A DNA stretch of 64,000 nucleotides from assembly GCF_014191495.1 (NCBI RefSeq), contig NZ_JACHWR010000004.1:186001-250000 (forward strand). The letters run 5' to 3'. Positions 30,746 to 39,258 of the stretch are shown here, piece by piece. A program made the translations under genes and the position numbers. Position 1 is the first letter of the stretch. Every line of letters starts with the position of its first letter. The DNA comes from Nocardioides soli (lineage in GTDB: Bacteria > Actinomycetota > Actinomycetes > Propionibacteriales > Nocardioidaceae). The notes beneath the pieces were generated by a model. It ran no database searches. It worked only from the letters and a program-made list of their open reading frames with translations, and was not told the origin of the DNA.

Positions 30746-31639
30746 GTGGATCTGGACACGGGCCTGGTGCTGGGCACCATGTACTTCGGCACCCGCACCG
30801 ACGAGGCGACGTCGTTCGCGCTCCTGGACCGGTACGTCGAAGCCGGTGGGCGGGTGCTCGACACCGCCAACTGCTATGCCTTCTGGTCGTCCCCGACCGG
30901 TCACGGCGGCCAGAGCGAGGCGCTGCTCGGCCGCTGGCTCGCGGCCAACCCCGGGCTGCGTGACGAGCTGGTCATCGCGACCAAGGTGGGCGTGGAGCCC
31001 CTCGACGGCGGCGGGGTGGAGGGGCTGTCCGCGCCCGTGATCGAGCGCGAGGCGGCCCGCAGCCTGGAGCGGCTCGGCGTCGAGGCGATCGACCTCTACT
31101 GGGCGCACGGCGAGGACCGCTCGACCGACCTCGAGGAGACCGTGGCGGCGTTCGGCTCGCTCGTCGAGAGGGGCGTCGTCCGCCGGCTGGGCGTGTCGAA
31201 CCATCCGACCTGGCGGGTCGAGCGCGGCCGGGCCATCGCGCACCGGCTCGGGGTCGAGCCGTGGACCGCGCTGCAGCTCACCACGTCGTACGTCGAGCCG
31301 CGCCCGGGCGCGCCGGTGCCGGGCAAGGACCACCGCTTCGGCTTCGTCACCGACGAGACCGTCGACTACCTCGACGGACACCCCGAGATCGAGCTGTGGG
31401 TCTACAGCCCGCTGGTGCAGGGCAGCTACGACCGTGCGGACCGCCCGTTCCCGGAGGCCTACGACCACCCGGGCACCACCGAGCGGCTGGCCGCGCTCAC
31501 GGCCAGGGCCGAGGAGCTCGGTGTCCCGCGGTCGCGGCTGGTGCTCGCCTGGATGCTCGAGCGCGGGTGGCGGCCGATCGTCGGGGTGAGCACGGTCGAG
31601 CAGCTCGACTCCGCGCTCGCCGCCGCCTCCATCCGCTGA
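30746..31639 (+). CDS. Aldo/keto reductase
   Basis: 297 residues from GTG 30746. An AKR barrel with the catalytic Asp/Tyr segment LDTANCYAFW, the Lys in ATKVGVEP, and His in YWAHGEDR; GVSNHPTW and the C-terminal IVGVSTVEQLDSALAA are typical NADPH-binding regions. The substrate is unknown; the gene stands alone between map and clpP. Confidence 0.85.
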   Translation: MDLDTGLVLGTMYFGTRTDEATSFALLDRYVEAGGRVLDTANCYAFWSSPTGHGGQSEALLGRWLAANPGLRDELVIATKVGVEPLDGGGVEGLSAPVIEREAARSLERLGVEAIDLYWAHGEDRSTDLEETVAAFGSLVERGVVRRLGVSNHPTWRVERGRAIAHRLGVEPWTALQLTTSYVEPRPGAPVPGKDHRFGFVTDETVDYLDGHPEIELWVYSPLVQGSYDRADRPFPEAYDHPGTTERLAALTARAEELGVPRSRLVLAWMLERGWRPIVGVSTVEQLDSALAAASIR

Positions 31640-31701
31640 CGGCGGATCCGCCAGGAGCGGATTCGCTGGAACGCGGACGTCGTACGCCGAACGCTGGGGG
31701 C

Positions 31702-32307
31702 ATGACCCAGACACCCTCGCTCGCCGGCCTCTCCGCGGCCGACCGCCTGCTGCACCAGCGGATCATCGTCCTCGGCCAGGAGGTCGACGACGTGATCGCG
31801 AACAAGATCTGCGCGGAGCTGCTGCTCCTCTCCGCGGAGGACCCGCACCGCGACATCGCCCTCTACATCAACTCGCCCGGCGGCAGCGTCACGGCGGGCC
31901 TGGCCATCTACGACACGATGCGGCTGATCCCCAACGACGTGAGCACGCTCGCGATGGGGCTCGCGGCGAGCATGGGCCAGTTCCTGCTCTCGGCGGGCAC
32001 GCCGGGCAAGCGGTACGCCCTGCCGCACTCACGGATCCTGATGCACCAGGGCTCGGCCGGCATCGGCGGCACCGCCATGGACATCGAGATCCAGGCCGAG
32101 AACCTCGAGCACGTCAAGAACGTGCTGCTGGGGCTGATCGCCGAGCACACCGGCCAGCCGCGCGAGGTGGTCGAGCGGGACTCGCTGCGCGACCGGTGGT
32201 TCACCGCCGAGCAGGCGCGGGACTACGGCTTCGTCGACCAGGTGCTCACCGACGTCGGCGCGGTGACGCCGGCGCGGACCGCCGCGGCGTTCGGGGCGGC
32301 ACGATGA
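31702..32307 (+). CDS. clpP: ClpP peptidase subunit (secondary pair, first gene)
   Basis: 201 residues from ATG 31702. The catalytic triad is Ser90 (GLAASMGQF), His115 (HSRILMHQ) and Asp164 (DSLRDRWF), aligned with E. coli Ser97/His122/Asp171. It forms tetradecameric protease rings with Clp ATPases. ATGA overlap couples it to a second clpP. The pair differs from a typical housekeeping locus next to tig and clpX, suggesting the accessory ClpP set seen in Streptomyces (clpP3P4). Confidence 0.9.
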   Translation: MTQTPSLAGLSAADRLLHQRIIVLGQEVDDVIANKICAELLLLSAEDPHRDIALYINSPGGSVTAGLAIYDTMRLIPNDVSTLAMGLAASMGQFLLSAGTPGKRYALPHSRILMHQGSAGIGGTAMDIEIQAENLEHVKNVLLGLIAEHTGQPREVVERDSLRDRWFTAEQARDYGFVDQVLTDVGAVTPARTAAAFGAAR

Positions 32308-32906
32308 GCCAGTACACGATCCCGAGCGTCGTCGAGAAGACGCATCGCGGTGAGCGCGCGGTCGACATCTACAGCCGGCTGCTGACCGACCGCATCGTCT
32401 ACCTCGGCACCGAGATCGACGACGGCGTCGCGAACGTCGTGATCGCCCAGCTGATCCACCTGGAGTCCGAGAGCCCGGACTCGCCGATCGACCTCTACCT
32501 CAACTCCCCGGGTGGGTCGGTCACGGCGATGCTGGCGATCTACGACGCCATGCAGTTCATCCGCTCCGAGGTCGGTACGACGTGCGTCGGCCAGGCGGCC
32601 TCGTCGGCAGCCGTGCTGCTCGCGGCCGGCGCGCCCGGTCGGCGCACCGTGCTGCCGCACGCCCGGGTGGTGCTGCACCAGCCGTCGGGCGGGGGACAGG
32701 GCACGCTGCCCGACCTCGCCGTCCAGGCCAAGGAGATCGCGCGGGTGCGCGCCGAGATGGAGGTGATCCTGGCGCGGCACACCGGCCGCAGCGTCGAGCA
32801 GGTGCGCGAGGACACCGACCGCGACCTGGTGCTGTCGGCGCCGGCGGCGGTGGCCTACGGCATCGTCGACGGGGTCCTCGACAGCCGGAAGCGGCTGTCG
32901 GCCTGA
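32304..32906 (+). CDS. clpP: ClpP peptidase subunit (secondary pair, second gene)
   Basis: 200 residues from an ATG overlapping the previous stop. Triad: Ser100 (GQAASSAAVL), His125 (HARVVLHQP) and Asp174 (DTDRDLVLSA). The two subunits probably form mixed rings. The gene faces the convergent XRE regulator at 32922 with 15 bp between the stops. Confidence 0.9.
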   Translation: MSQYTIPSVVEKTHRGERAVDIYSRLLTDRIVYLGTEIDDGVANVVIAQLIHLESESPDSPIDLYLNSPGGSVTAMLAIYDAMQFIRSEVGTTCVGQAASSAAVLLAAGAPGRRTVLPHARVVLHQPSGGGQGTLPDLAVQAKEIARVRAEMEVILARHTGRSVEQVREDTDRDLVLSAPAAVAYGIVDGVLDSRKRLSA

Positions 32907-32921
32907 GGGCGAGGGTCTGCG

Positions 32922-33242
32922 TCAGGCAGCCAGGCAGACCGGCCCGGAGATCGGCCCGGTCACCAGGCGGCGGCTGACCCGCGTCGTGAGGTCGACGAGG
33001 CGGAGTCCGAGGGCTCCGGCGACCGCGCCGAGCACCTCGGAGCTGGGTTCCTTGAGCCCGCGCTCGACCTCGGAGAGGTACTGCGTGGACACGCCCGCCT
33101 CGGTGGCGACGTCGGCCAGCGTGCGCTGTGCCGTACGCCGCTCCGCGCGCAGCTCGTGGCCCACGGCCTCGCGCCACAGCGGCTCGGCCTCGGGGGCGTG
33201 GTCGGGCTCCGGACGGGACGGGAATGCGAGGACGTCACCCAT
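32922..33242 (-). CDS. XRE-family regulator, ClgR/PopR-like, with C-terminal LAA
   Basis: 106 residues from ATG 33242. The helix-turn-helix is RTLADVATEAGVSTQYLSEVERG. It ends VCLAA. In Streptomyces, ClgR and PopR are XRE activators of clp genes that are degraded by ClpP through C-terminal alanines; adjacency to the clpP pair supports the same role. Regulation by ClpP-dependent turnover is inferred, not shown here. Confidence 0.8.
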   Translation of the reverse strand: MGDVLAFPSRPEPDHAPEAEPLWREAVGHELRAERRTAQRTLADVATEAGVSTQYLSEVERGLKEPSSEVLGAVAGALGLRLVDLTTRVSRRLVTGPISGPVCLAA

Positions 33243-33302
33243 GTCCCGACACTACGGCCGGGAGGCGGGCGACGTCCCCGTCGTTCGCGCAGGGCGAAAC
33301 CG

Positions 33303-34469
33303 TCAGTTCGACGGCTTCTCCGAGCCGACGACCCACATCGCGAAGAACTGCGAGCCGCCGCCGTAGGCGTGGCCGAGCGCGCGGCGGGCGCCGTCGACCT
33401 GGTGCTCGCCGGCGGCGCCGCGCACCTGCAGGGCGGCCTCGCCGAAGCGGAGCATGCCGGAGGCGCCGATCGGGTTCGACGACAGCACGCCACCGGAGCA
33501 GTTGACCGGGAGCCGGCCGTCCATCGCGGTGGCGCCGGACTCGGTGAGCCGCCAGCCGCCGCCGTTCGCCTCGGCGAAGCCGAGCGACTCCAGCCACATC
33601 GGCTCGAACCACGAGAACGGCACGTAGATCTCGGCGGCGTCGATCTCCTCGACGGGGTTGGTGATCCCCGCCTGCTTCCAGAGCGCGGCCGCCGCGTCGC
33701 GGGAGGCCTGCGGGTTGACCTGGTCGCGCTCGGCCGCGGTGGTCGCCTCCGACCGCATCACGGTGCCGTGGATCCACGCCGGGTTGGGCGAGGCCGCCGC
33801 GGTGTCCTCGTCGACGATCACCAGCGCACAGGCGCCGTCGGAGGAGGGGCAGGTCTCGTCGTACCGGATCGGGTCCCACAGCATCTGCGAGGCCAGCACC
33901 GACTCGACGGTGGTGTCGGGGTTCTTCAGGTGTGCGTAGGGGTTCTTGAGCGCGTTCTGCCGGTCCTTGGCCGCGACGATCGCGCCGACGTGGTTCGGCG
34001 CGCCGGAGCGGCGGATGTAGGAGCGCACGTGCGGGGCGAAGTAGCCGCCCGCGCCGGCGTGCACCGGCATGTTGAACGGCAACGGCACCGAGAGCGCCCA
34101 CATCGCGTTGGACTCCGACTGCTTCTCGAAGGCGACCGTGAGCACCCGCCGGTGCACGCCCGCCTGCACCAGCGAGGCCGCGACGATCGCGGTCGACCCG
34201 CCGACCGAGCCGGCGGTGTGCACGCGCAGCAGCGGCTTCCCCGCGGCGCCGAGCGCGTCGGCGAGGAACAGCTCGGGCATCATCACGCCCTCGAACAGGT
34301 CGGGCGCCTTGCCGACGACGATCGCGTCGATGTCGTCGAGCGTCAGGTTCGCGTCGAGCAGTGCACGGTCGATGGCCTCGCGGCACAGGCCGGCCATCGA
34401 GACGTCCTCGCGCTTCGCGCGGTGGTGGGTCTGACCGACGCCGACCACGGCGGCAGGCTGCTTCGCCAT
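33303..34469 (-). CDS. ltp3: Thiolase-fold lipid-transfer-like protein (Ltp3/Rv3523-like)
   Basis: 388 residues from ATG 34469, which shares one base with the ltp4 stop. It has the SCP-x thiolase fold, but the usual catalytic residues are altered: the nucleophile region is VHTAGSVGGSTAIV, with Ser where C-x-x-G-S-T-A has Cys, and GHP is replaced by SNP in CSGGVLSSNPIGASGM. It is therefore probably not an ordinary thiolase. Synteny with Rv3521-Rv3523 supports the name; a retro-aldolase or lyase role on the side chain is inference. Confidence 0.83.
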   Translation of the reverse strand: MAKQPAAVVGVGQTHHRAKREDVSMAGLCREAIDRALLDANLTLDDIDAIVVGKAPDLFEGVMMPELFLADALGAAGKPLLRVHTAGSVGGSTAIVAASLVQAGVHRRVLTVAFEKQSESNAMWALSVPLPFNMPVHAGAGGYFAPHVRSYIRRSGAPNHVGAIVAAKDRQNALKNPYAHLKNPDTTVESVLASQMLWDPIRYDETCPSSDGACALVIVDEDTAAASPNPAWIHGTVMRSEATTAAERDQVNPQASRDAAAALWKQAGITNPVEEIDAAEIYVPFSWFEPMWLESLGFAEANGGGWRLTESGATAMDGRLPVNCSGGVLSSNPIGASGMLRFGEAALQVRGAAGEHQVDGARRALGHAYGGGSQFFAMWVVGSEKPSN

Positions 34470-35536
34470 CAGTTCCTCGCCCCTTCGGTAGTAGCGCCCA
34501 GGACGCAGAGCAGGTTCTGCTGCAGCGCCGGGCCGGACGTCGCGTGCCCGACGGCCTTGGACACCTCGCCGGACCAGATCCGCGAGGCCGCCTCGCCGAT
34601 GCGGATGCCGCCGCCCGAGAACATCGGGTTGCCGGTCAGCGCCCCGCCGGAGGGGTTGATGCGTACGTCGCCGGCCAGGCCGAGCTCGCGGCGCAGGATC
34701 AGCTCCTGGTGGCTGAACGGCGCGTGCAGCTCGGCGACCTCGACCCCGACGAGGTCGACGGCGGTGGCCGCCCGGGCGGCGGACGGGGCCCGGGTCAGGT
34801 CGCGGGTGCCCATGCTCATCGGATCGATGCTGTGGGTGAGGCCCTCGATCCAGGCGGGCCGGTCGCGCACCTCCCGCGCCCGGTCGCCCGCGGCGAGCAC
34901 GATGGCAGCCGCACCGTCGGTGACGGGGGAGCAGTCGTGCTTGCGCAGCGGATCGGCGTACATCGGCCGGGCGAGCAGCTCCTCGACCGACGAGCCGCCC
35001 TTGCGGATCGCGTACTCGTTCTTCTCCGCGTCGGTGAGCGAGCGGTTGGCCACCTCGGCCATCGCCCGCTCGTCCCAGGCGCCGGCGTCGATGCCGGCCC
35101 GCGCCTGCAGCCCGGCCAGCGACACGGTGTCGGGCCAGAGCGGGGTCATCGTGTACGGGTCGAGCTGGAGCGCGAGCGTACGCCGCAGCACGCCGGCCGA
35201 CGCCTTGCCGAAGGCGTAGACGAGCGCGGTGTCGACCTCGCCCGTCTGGATCTTCAGCCACGCCTCGTACATCGCCCAGGCGAGGTCCATCTCGACGTGC
35301 GACTCGTTCACCGGCGGGATCACGCCGATCGCGTCGACCGCCGACACGAACGAGAACGATCGTCCGGCCAGGTAGTCCGACGACCCCGAGCACCAGAAGC
35401 CGATGTCGCCGCGGCTCCAGCCGGTCTGCTCGTAGCACTCGGCGAACAGCGGGACCAGGAGCTCCACGCAGGTCGGCGACCCGTCGAACTCGGGCATCTG
35501 TCGCTGGGCGAACCCGACGACTGCAACGTCTCTCAT
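34469..35536 (-). CDS. ltp4: Thiolase-fold lipid-transfer-like protein (Ltp4/Rv3522-like)
   Basis: 355 residues from ATG 35536. It is a thiolase-fold protein (opening MRDVAVVGFAQRQ) with no Cys at the nucleophile position (HVEMDLAWAMYEAW) and NPM where thiolases have GHP (GALTGNPMFSGG). It overlaps ltp3 by one base and follows the DUF35 gene, as in the Rv3521-Rv3522-Rv3523 arrangement. It probably forms a heteromer with Ltp3. Substrate unknown. Confidence 0.83.
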   Translation of the reverse strand: MRDVAVVGFAQRQMPEFDGSPTCVELLVPLFAECYEQTGWSRGDIGFWCSGSSDYLAGRSFSFVSAVDAIGVIPPVNESHVEMDLAWAMYEAWLKIQTGEVDTALVYAFGKASAGVLRRTLALQLDPYTMTPLWPDTVSLAGLQARAGIDAGAWDERAMAEVANRSLTDAEKNEYAIRKGGSSVEELLARPMYADPLRKHDCSPVTDGAAAIVLAAGDRAREVRDRPAWIEGLTHSIDPMSMGTRDLTRAPSAARAATAVDLVGVEVAELHAPFSHQELILRRELGLAGDVRINPSGGALTGNPMFSGGGIRIGEAASRIWSGEVSKAVGHATSGPALQQNLLCVLGATTEGARN

Positions 35537-35557
35537 CTCAGGCCTCTCGGTTCCGGG

Positions 35558-36577
35558 TCAGAGGTGGTGCCGGTAGGTGTCGAAGTCGGCGTCCGGGTCG
35601 CCCGTCGGCTCGAAGTGGTCGATGTTCTCGAGCGAGTAGGTCCACTCCTCGCGGGGCTTCCAGACCGCGCGGACCCGCATCCCCATCCGCACCTCGGCGG
35701 CGTCGACGCCCAGGATCAGGTGCAGCACGGCGATGTCGGCGCCGTCGAGGAGCACGTAGGCCGAGACGTACGGCGGCACGATCTTCTGGCCCAGGAACGG
35801 GACGTTGACGATGCAGAAGGTCGTGATGGTGCCGGTCTGGGACACCTCCACCTCCTCCGCCGTCGGCGTCCCGTCGGCCGGGCAGGCGCTGCGCGGCGGG
35901 ACGTAGACCTTCTGGCAGGTGGGGCAGCGCTGGCCGACGATCCGGCCCTCGTTGAGGCCGCGGTAGAACGCCGACTCCTCGGGCGACGCGGCGTACAGGT
36001 AGTCGAGCGAGACGGGGGTGACGACGCCGGTGACCGGCACGGTGGTGTCGGGGCTCGTCGCTGGCGCTCCTCGCACCTCAACCTCCGTGTCGGTGGTTGA
36101 GGAGGTTGCGCTAGCAACCGTCTCGAAACCCCCGTCGCCACCGTCCTCGGGCTCGAAGCACGCGATGTCGGTGATCGCGCCGATCCGCTCCTCGGCCCAC
36201 CGCACCTGCACCCGCATGCCGGTGCTGACCTGGTCGGGTGAGGAGACGTCGAGCGCGTGCAGGAACGGTGCGTCGGCGCCGTCGAGCCTGACCAGGGCCC
36301 AGGCGAAGGGGCGGTCGAAGGGCTGGCCGGCGACCGGCTCGGGGACCCACGTCCACGACGTGACCGTGCCGGTCGGCGCCACGTCGACGAACTCCGTCAC
36401 GGGGTCATGGGTGACCGGGTCGAACTCGGGCGGCGGCACGACGACGGAGCCGTCCGAGGTGCGGCCGCCGACCACCTGGCCGTCGCGGAGGCCGGTGAGG
36501 AACCGACCGAGCACGGGCCCGGTCGAGCGGGTGTAGTCGAACGCTACGGTGACCGGTGCCGACAGGGTTCGTGTCAT
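35558..36577 (-). CDS. Tandem DUF35/OB-fold protein (Rv3521-like)
   Basis: 339 residues from ATG 36577. There are two DUF35 halves. The second (from about residue 200) has the zinc ribbon (RCPTCQKVYVPPRSACPADG) and OB fold; the first has the OB fold, but its ribbon has lost all Cys (GGRTSDGSVVVPPPEFD). DUF35 proteins bind SCP-x-like thiolases and position acyl-CoA. The interdomain linker (ETVASATSSTTDTEVEVRGAP) is encoded by a genomic repeat. TACTTT ends 6 nt before the ATG, so it is probably leaderless and KstR-controlled. Confidence 0.82.
   Translation of the reverse strand: MTRTLSAPVTVAFDYTRSTGPVLGRFLTGLRDGQVVGGRTSDGSVVVPPPEFDPVTHDPVTEFVDVAPTGTVTSWTWVPEPVAGQPFDRPFAWALVRLDGADAPFLHALDVSSPDQVSTGMRVQVRWAEERIGAITDIACFEPEDGGDGGFETVASATSSTTDTEVEVRGAPATSPDTTVPVTGVVTPVSLDYLYAASPEESAFYRGLNEGRIVGQRCPTCQKVYVPPRSACPADGTPTAEEVEVSQTGTITTFCIVNVPFLGQKIVPPYVSAYVLLDGADIAVLHLILGVDAAEVRMGMRVRAVWKPREEWTYSLENIDHFEPTGDPDADFDTYRHHL
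36053..36133. repeat. GGTGGTTGAGG-family repeat inside the DUF35 gene
   Basis: A partial copy (GCTCGTCGCTGGCGCTCC to CACCTCAACCTCC, about 36053-36086) and a full one at 36092-36133 (GGTGGTTGAGG to CTCGAAACCCCC) with an inner stem GGTTGC-GCTA-GCAACC at 36104-36119. Both are in frame on the minus strand and encode the linker between the two OB-fold halves. Confidence 0.88.
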
Positions 36578-36587
36578 GGTCCGAAAG

Positions 36588-36601
36588 TAGAACACGTTCT
36601 A
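36588..36601. promoter_or_regulatory. KstR-type operator, perfect palindrome (DUF35-ltp4-ltp3 / F420 oxidoreductase)
   Basis: TAGAACACGTTCTA matches the KstR consensus in full. On the minus strand it abuts TACTTT (complement of 36584-36589) and the DUF35 ATG; on the plus strand it lies 52 bp before the LLM gene. It probably controls both directions. Confidence 0.9.
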
Positions 36602-36653
36602 CACTTCGACAAGGTCAATGACCGACATATGACTTCTGAGGAGAGTGCGCGAC

Positions 36654-37697
36654 GTGAAGCTGGGACTGCAGCTGGGCTACTGGGGCGCGCAGCCCCCGCA
36701 GGGGGTCGGGGAGCTGGTGGCGGCGGCGGAGGAGTCCGGCTTCGACGCCGTCTTCTCGGCCGAGGCGTGGGGGAGCGACGCCTTCACCCCGCTGGCCTGG
36801 TGGGGGCGCGAGACCTCGCGGGTCAGGCTGGGTACGTCGATCGTGCAGATGTCGGGGCGGACGCCGACGTCGATCGCCATGCATGTCATGACGCTCGACC
36901 ACCTCTCGGGCGGCCGCGTCATCCTCGGCATGGGCGTGAGCGGGCCCCAGGTCGTGGAGGGGTGGTACGGCCAGCCCTTCGGCAAGCCGCTGGCCCGCAC
37001 CCGCGAGGTCGTCGACATCATCCGCAAGGTGCTGGCCCGTGAGGCGCCGGTGACCAACGACGGCCCTCACCATCCGCTGCCCTACCGCGGCGACAATGCC
37101 GTCGGCCTCGGCAAGCCGCTCAAGCCGATCGTGCACCCGCTGCGCGCCGACGTGCCGATCTGGCTCGGCGCCGAGGGCCCGAAGAACGTCGCGCAGACCG
37201 CCGAGATCGCCGACGGCTGGATCCCGATCTTCTACACGCCGAAGTCGGCCGGCATGTACCAGCCGTGGCTCGACGAGGGCTTCGCGCGGCCGGGCGCGCG
37301 GCGTACCAGGGCCGACTTCGAGATCGCCGCGACCTGCCACCTCCAGGTGGTCAGTGGCCCGGAGGAGAAGGCCGCGGTGCTCGACGCGATGCGGCCCTTC
37401 GTGTCCCTCTATATGGGCGGCATGGGCGCCAAGGAGGCGAACTTCCACAACCAGGTGTTCGTGCGGATGGGCTACGAGGCGCTCGCGGCCGAGGTGCAGA
37501 CGCTCTACCTGGCGGGCGAGAAGGACAAGGCGACGGCGCTGATCCCCGACGAGCTCGTCGACGACATGCACATCATCGGCACCGCGGGCGAGGTCCGCGA
37601 GCGGGTCGCGCAGTGGGAGGAGACCGGCGTGACGACGCTGCTCCTGAGCTGCCGCTCGGCCGCGGAGGTCCGGTCGGTGGCAGAGTTGCTCACCTGA
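36654..37697 (+). CDS. LLM-class F420-dependent oxidoreductase (Rv3520c-like)
   Basis: 347 residues from GTG 36654; GAGGAGAG at 36638-36645 is 9 nt upstream, whereas the GTG at 36645 overlaps it. It has the luciferase-like barrel opening GLQLGYWGAQPP, then LDHLSGGRVILGMGVSGPQVVEGWYGQPF and IWLGAEGPKNVAQTAEIADGWIP. It corresponds to Rv3520c, divergent from the Rv3521 cluster. A role in redox handling of steroid side-chain intermediates is inferred from KstR-box control. The 3' end duplicates 14 bp across its stop. Confidence 0.85.
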   Translation: MKLGLQLGYWGAQPPQGVGELVAAAEESGFDAVFSAEAWGSDAFTPLAWWGRETSRVRLGTSIVQMSGRTPTSIAMHVMTLDHLSGGRVILGMGVSGPQVVEGWYGQPFGKPLARTREVVDIIRKVLAREAPVTNDGPHHPLPYRGDNAVGLGKPLKPIVHPLRADVPIWLGAEGPKNVAQTAEIADGWIPIFYTPKSAGMYQPWLDEGFARPGARRTRADFEIAATCHLQVVSGPEEKAAVLDAMRPFVSLYMGGMGAKEANFHNQVFVRMGYEALAAEVQTLYLAGEKDKATALIPDELVDDMHIIGTAGEVRERVAQWEETGVTTLLLSCRSAAEVRSVAELLT

Positions 37698-37748
37698 AGT
37701 TGCTCACCTGAACGTCTGTGCCGGGCCCCCGGCGGGTAGGAGCCGCAC

Positions 37749-38408
37749 ATGCACGCCACGCGCATCTCCGCCGCCGTCGGGCTGGTCGGCTCGGTCGTCC
37801 TCGCCCTCTCGGCCGGTCCCGTGGCGCCCGCCCTGGCCGAGCCGCCGGCGGCCACGCAGGTCGAGTACAGCAGCGGCGAGGCCCGCAACGCCCGGCTCTC
37901 CATCCCCACCCTCGGCATCCACCGCCTGAGGGTCGTCGCCTACCGCGGCAAGACCGACGACGCGCCGGGCACGAGGATCCAGGACCGCGGCATCGCCGCG
38001 AGCTCCCACGGTCCGCACGGTGGCACCGGCCCGGGCGGGATCGGCAACTACCAGGTCACCGCCCACCGCACCTCGCACGGCGGGGTCTTCCGGCAGACGC
38101 CGACGCTGCGCCGGCACGACAAGGTCTTCGTCGACAGCGGCCGCTGGCGCTACGTCTACCGGATCGTGAAGACCCGCTGGGTGTCCTTCCGCTCGGCTGA
38201 GTCGCTGCGCCGGCAGCGCGCCGCGGTCCCCGGCAAGCCGGAGAAGGAGCCGACCCGCGGGTTCATCACGATCTCGACGTGCGCGACGCCGGAGGACCGC
38301 GCCCGCGGCAACCACTGGACCGGTCGGTTCGGCAACCCCGAGCACCGCATCGACAAGATCGGGATCCTGGTCAAGCGGACCGACCGCCCGCCGCGGCGCG
38401 GTCGCTGA
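37749..38408 (+). CDS. Class E/F-like sortase
   Basis: 219 residues from ATG 37749. A signal peptide (about residues 1-30, AxALA cleavage) is followed by LSIPTLGIHRLRVVAY. Active-site residues are His106 (VTAHRTS), Cys178 (ITISTCAT) and an Arg near 193-200 (RFGNPEHR). There is no C-terminal membrane anchor. Sortases attach proteins to the cell wall or cross-link pilins; no obvious LPXTG substrate is in the window. The assignment of class is tentative. Confidence 0.8.
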   Translation: MHATRISAAVGLVGSVVLALSAGPVAPALAEPPAATQVEYSSGEARNARLSIPTLGIHRLRVVAYRGKTDDAPGTRIQDRGIAASSHGPHGGTGPGGIGNYQVTAHRTSHGGVFRQTPTLRRHDKVFVDSGRWRYVYRIVKTRWVSFRSAESLRRQRAAVPGKPEKEPTRGFITISTCATPEDRARGNHWTGRFGNPEHRIDKIGILVKRTDRPPRRGR

Positions 38409-38451
38409 GCCGGCCCACCCGTGACCGTGGTCCGGGTGGGAGGCTGGTCCG

Positions 38452-39222
38452 GTGACCACCTACGGCGTCCTGGGAGTCGGCTCGATCGCGACGGCCATCG
38501 TCACCGGCCTGTGCGACGGCGTGCCCGAGCCGCCGGTCGTCGTCCTGTCGCCGCGCAACGCGGCGCGTGCGGCCGAGCTGGCGGCCCGGTTCCCGTCGGT
38601 GCGGGTCGCCGCGGACAACCAGGCCGTCGTCGACGCCGGCGACGTGGTGCTGGTCTGCCTGCGTCCCGCCGACGCCGCGGGCGTGCTCGACGGGCTCCGG
38701 TTCCGCACCCGTCACGCGGTGGTCAGTGCGGTGGCCGGGCTCTCGGTCGGCCGACTGGCCGAGCTGGTCGCGCCGGCGACGGACATCGCGCGCAGCATCC
38801 CGCTGCCGGCGGTCGCGACCCGCGACAGCGTGACCCCGGTGCAGCCCGCGACGCCCGCGGTCACCGAGATCTTCGGCCGGCTCGGTGGGAGCCTCGAGGT
38901 GCGCGACGAGACGGCCTACGAGGCGGTGGGGGCCGCGTCGGCGACGGTCGCGGCGTACTTCCGCTACCTCGGCACGATCTCCGGGTGGCTGACCGAGCGG
39001 GGCGTCCCGGGGGCCGAGGCGCGCCGGTACGTCGCGGACACGTTCGCGGCGTTGTCGGCCGAGCTGGGCACGCCCGGCGCGGACTTCGACGCGCTCGCGC
39101 GTGCGCACGCCACTCCGGGCGGGCTCAACGAGCAGCTCGCGCGCGACCTCGACGAGGCCGGCGTGTACGCCGCGGTGCGCGCGGGGCTGGACGCCGTCCT
39201 GGTTCGGACCGGGCCGCGATGA
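38452..39222 (+). CDS. ProC-like pyrroline-5-carboxylate reductase family protein
   Basis: 256 residues from GTG 38452. A Rossmann NAD(P) site GVLGVGSIATAIVTG opens the protein; SIPLPAVATRDSVTPV and the late ATPGGLNEQ are ProC landmarks. P5C reductase makes proline, but this copy lacks part of the usual glycine-rich helix and could be a paralog of different substrate. It lies upstream of, not within, the KstR-controlled fadD unit. Confidence 0.72.
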   Translation: MTTYGVLGVGSIATAIVTGLCDGVPEPPVVVLSPRNAARAAELAARFPSVRVAADNQAVVDAGDVVLVCLRPADAAGVLDGLRFRTRHAVVSAVAGLSVGRLAELVAPATDIARSIPLPAVATRDSVTPVQPATPAVTEIFGRLGGSLEVRDETAYEAVGAASATVAAYFRYLGTISGWLTERGVPGAEARRYVADTFAALSAELGTPGADFDALARAHATPGGLNEQLARDLDEAGVYAAVRAGLDAVLVRTGPR

Positions 39223-39233
39223 TTGCCCCGAAC

Positions 39234-39247
39234 TGGAACACGTTCTA
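39234..39247 (+). promoter_or_regulatory. KstR-type operator of the fadD at 39259
   Basis: TGGAACACGTTCTA, followed by an overlapping -10-like TAGTCT (39246-39251) and the ATG at 39259, 7 nt later. There is no Shine-Dalgarno, so the mRNA is probably leaderless. The layout repeats that at fadD19. Confidence 0.85.
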
Positions 39248-39258
39248 GTCTCGGGTCC

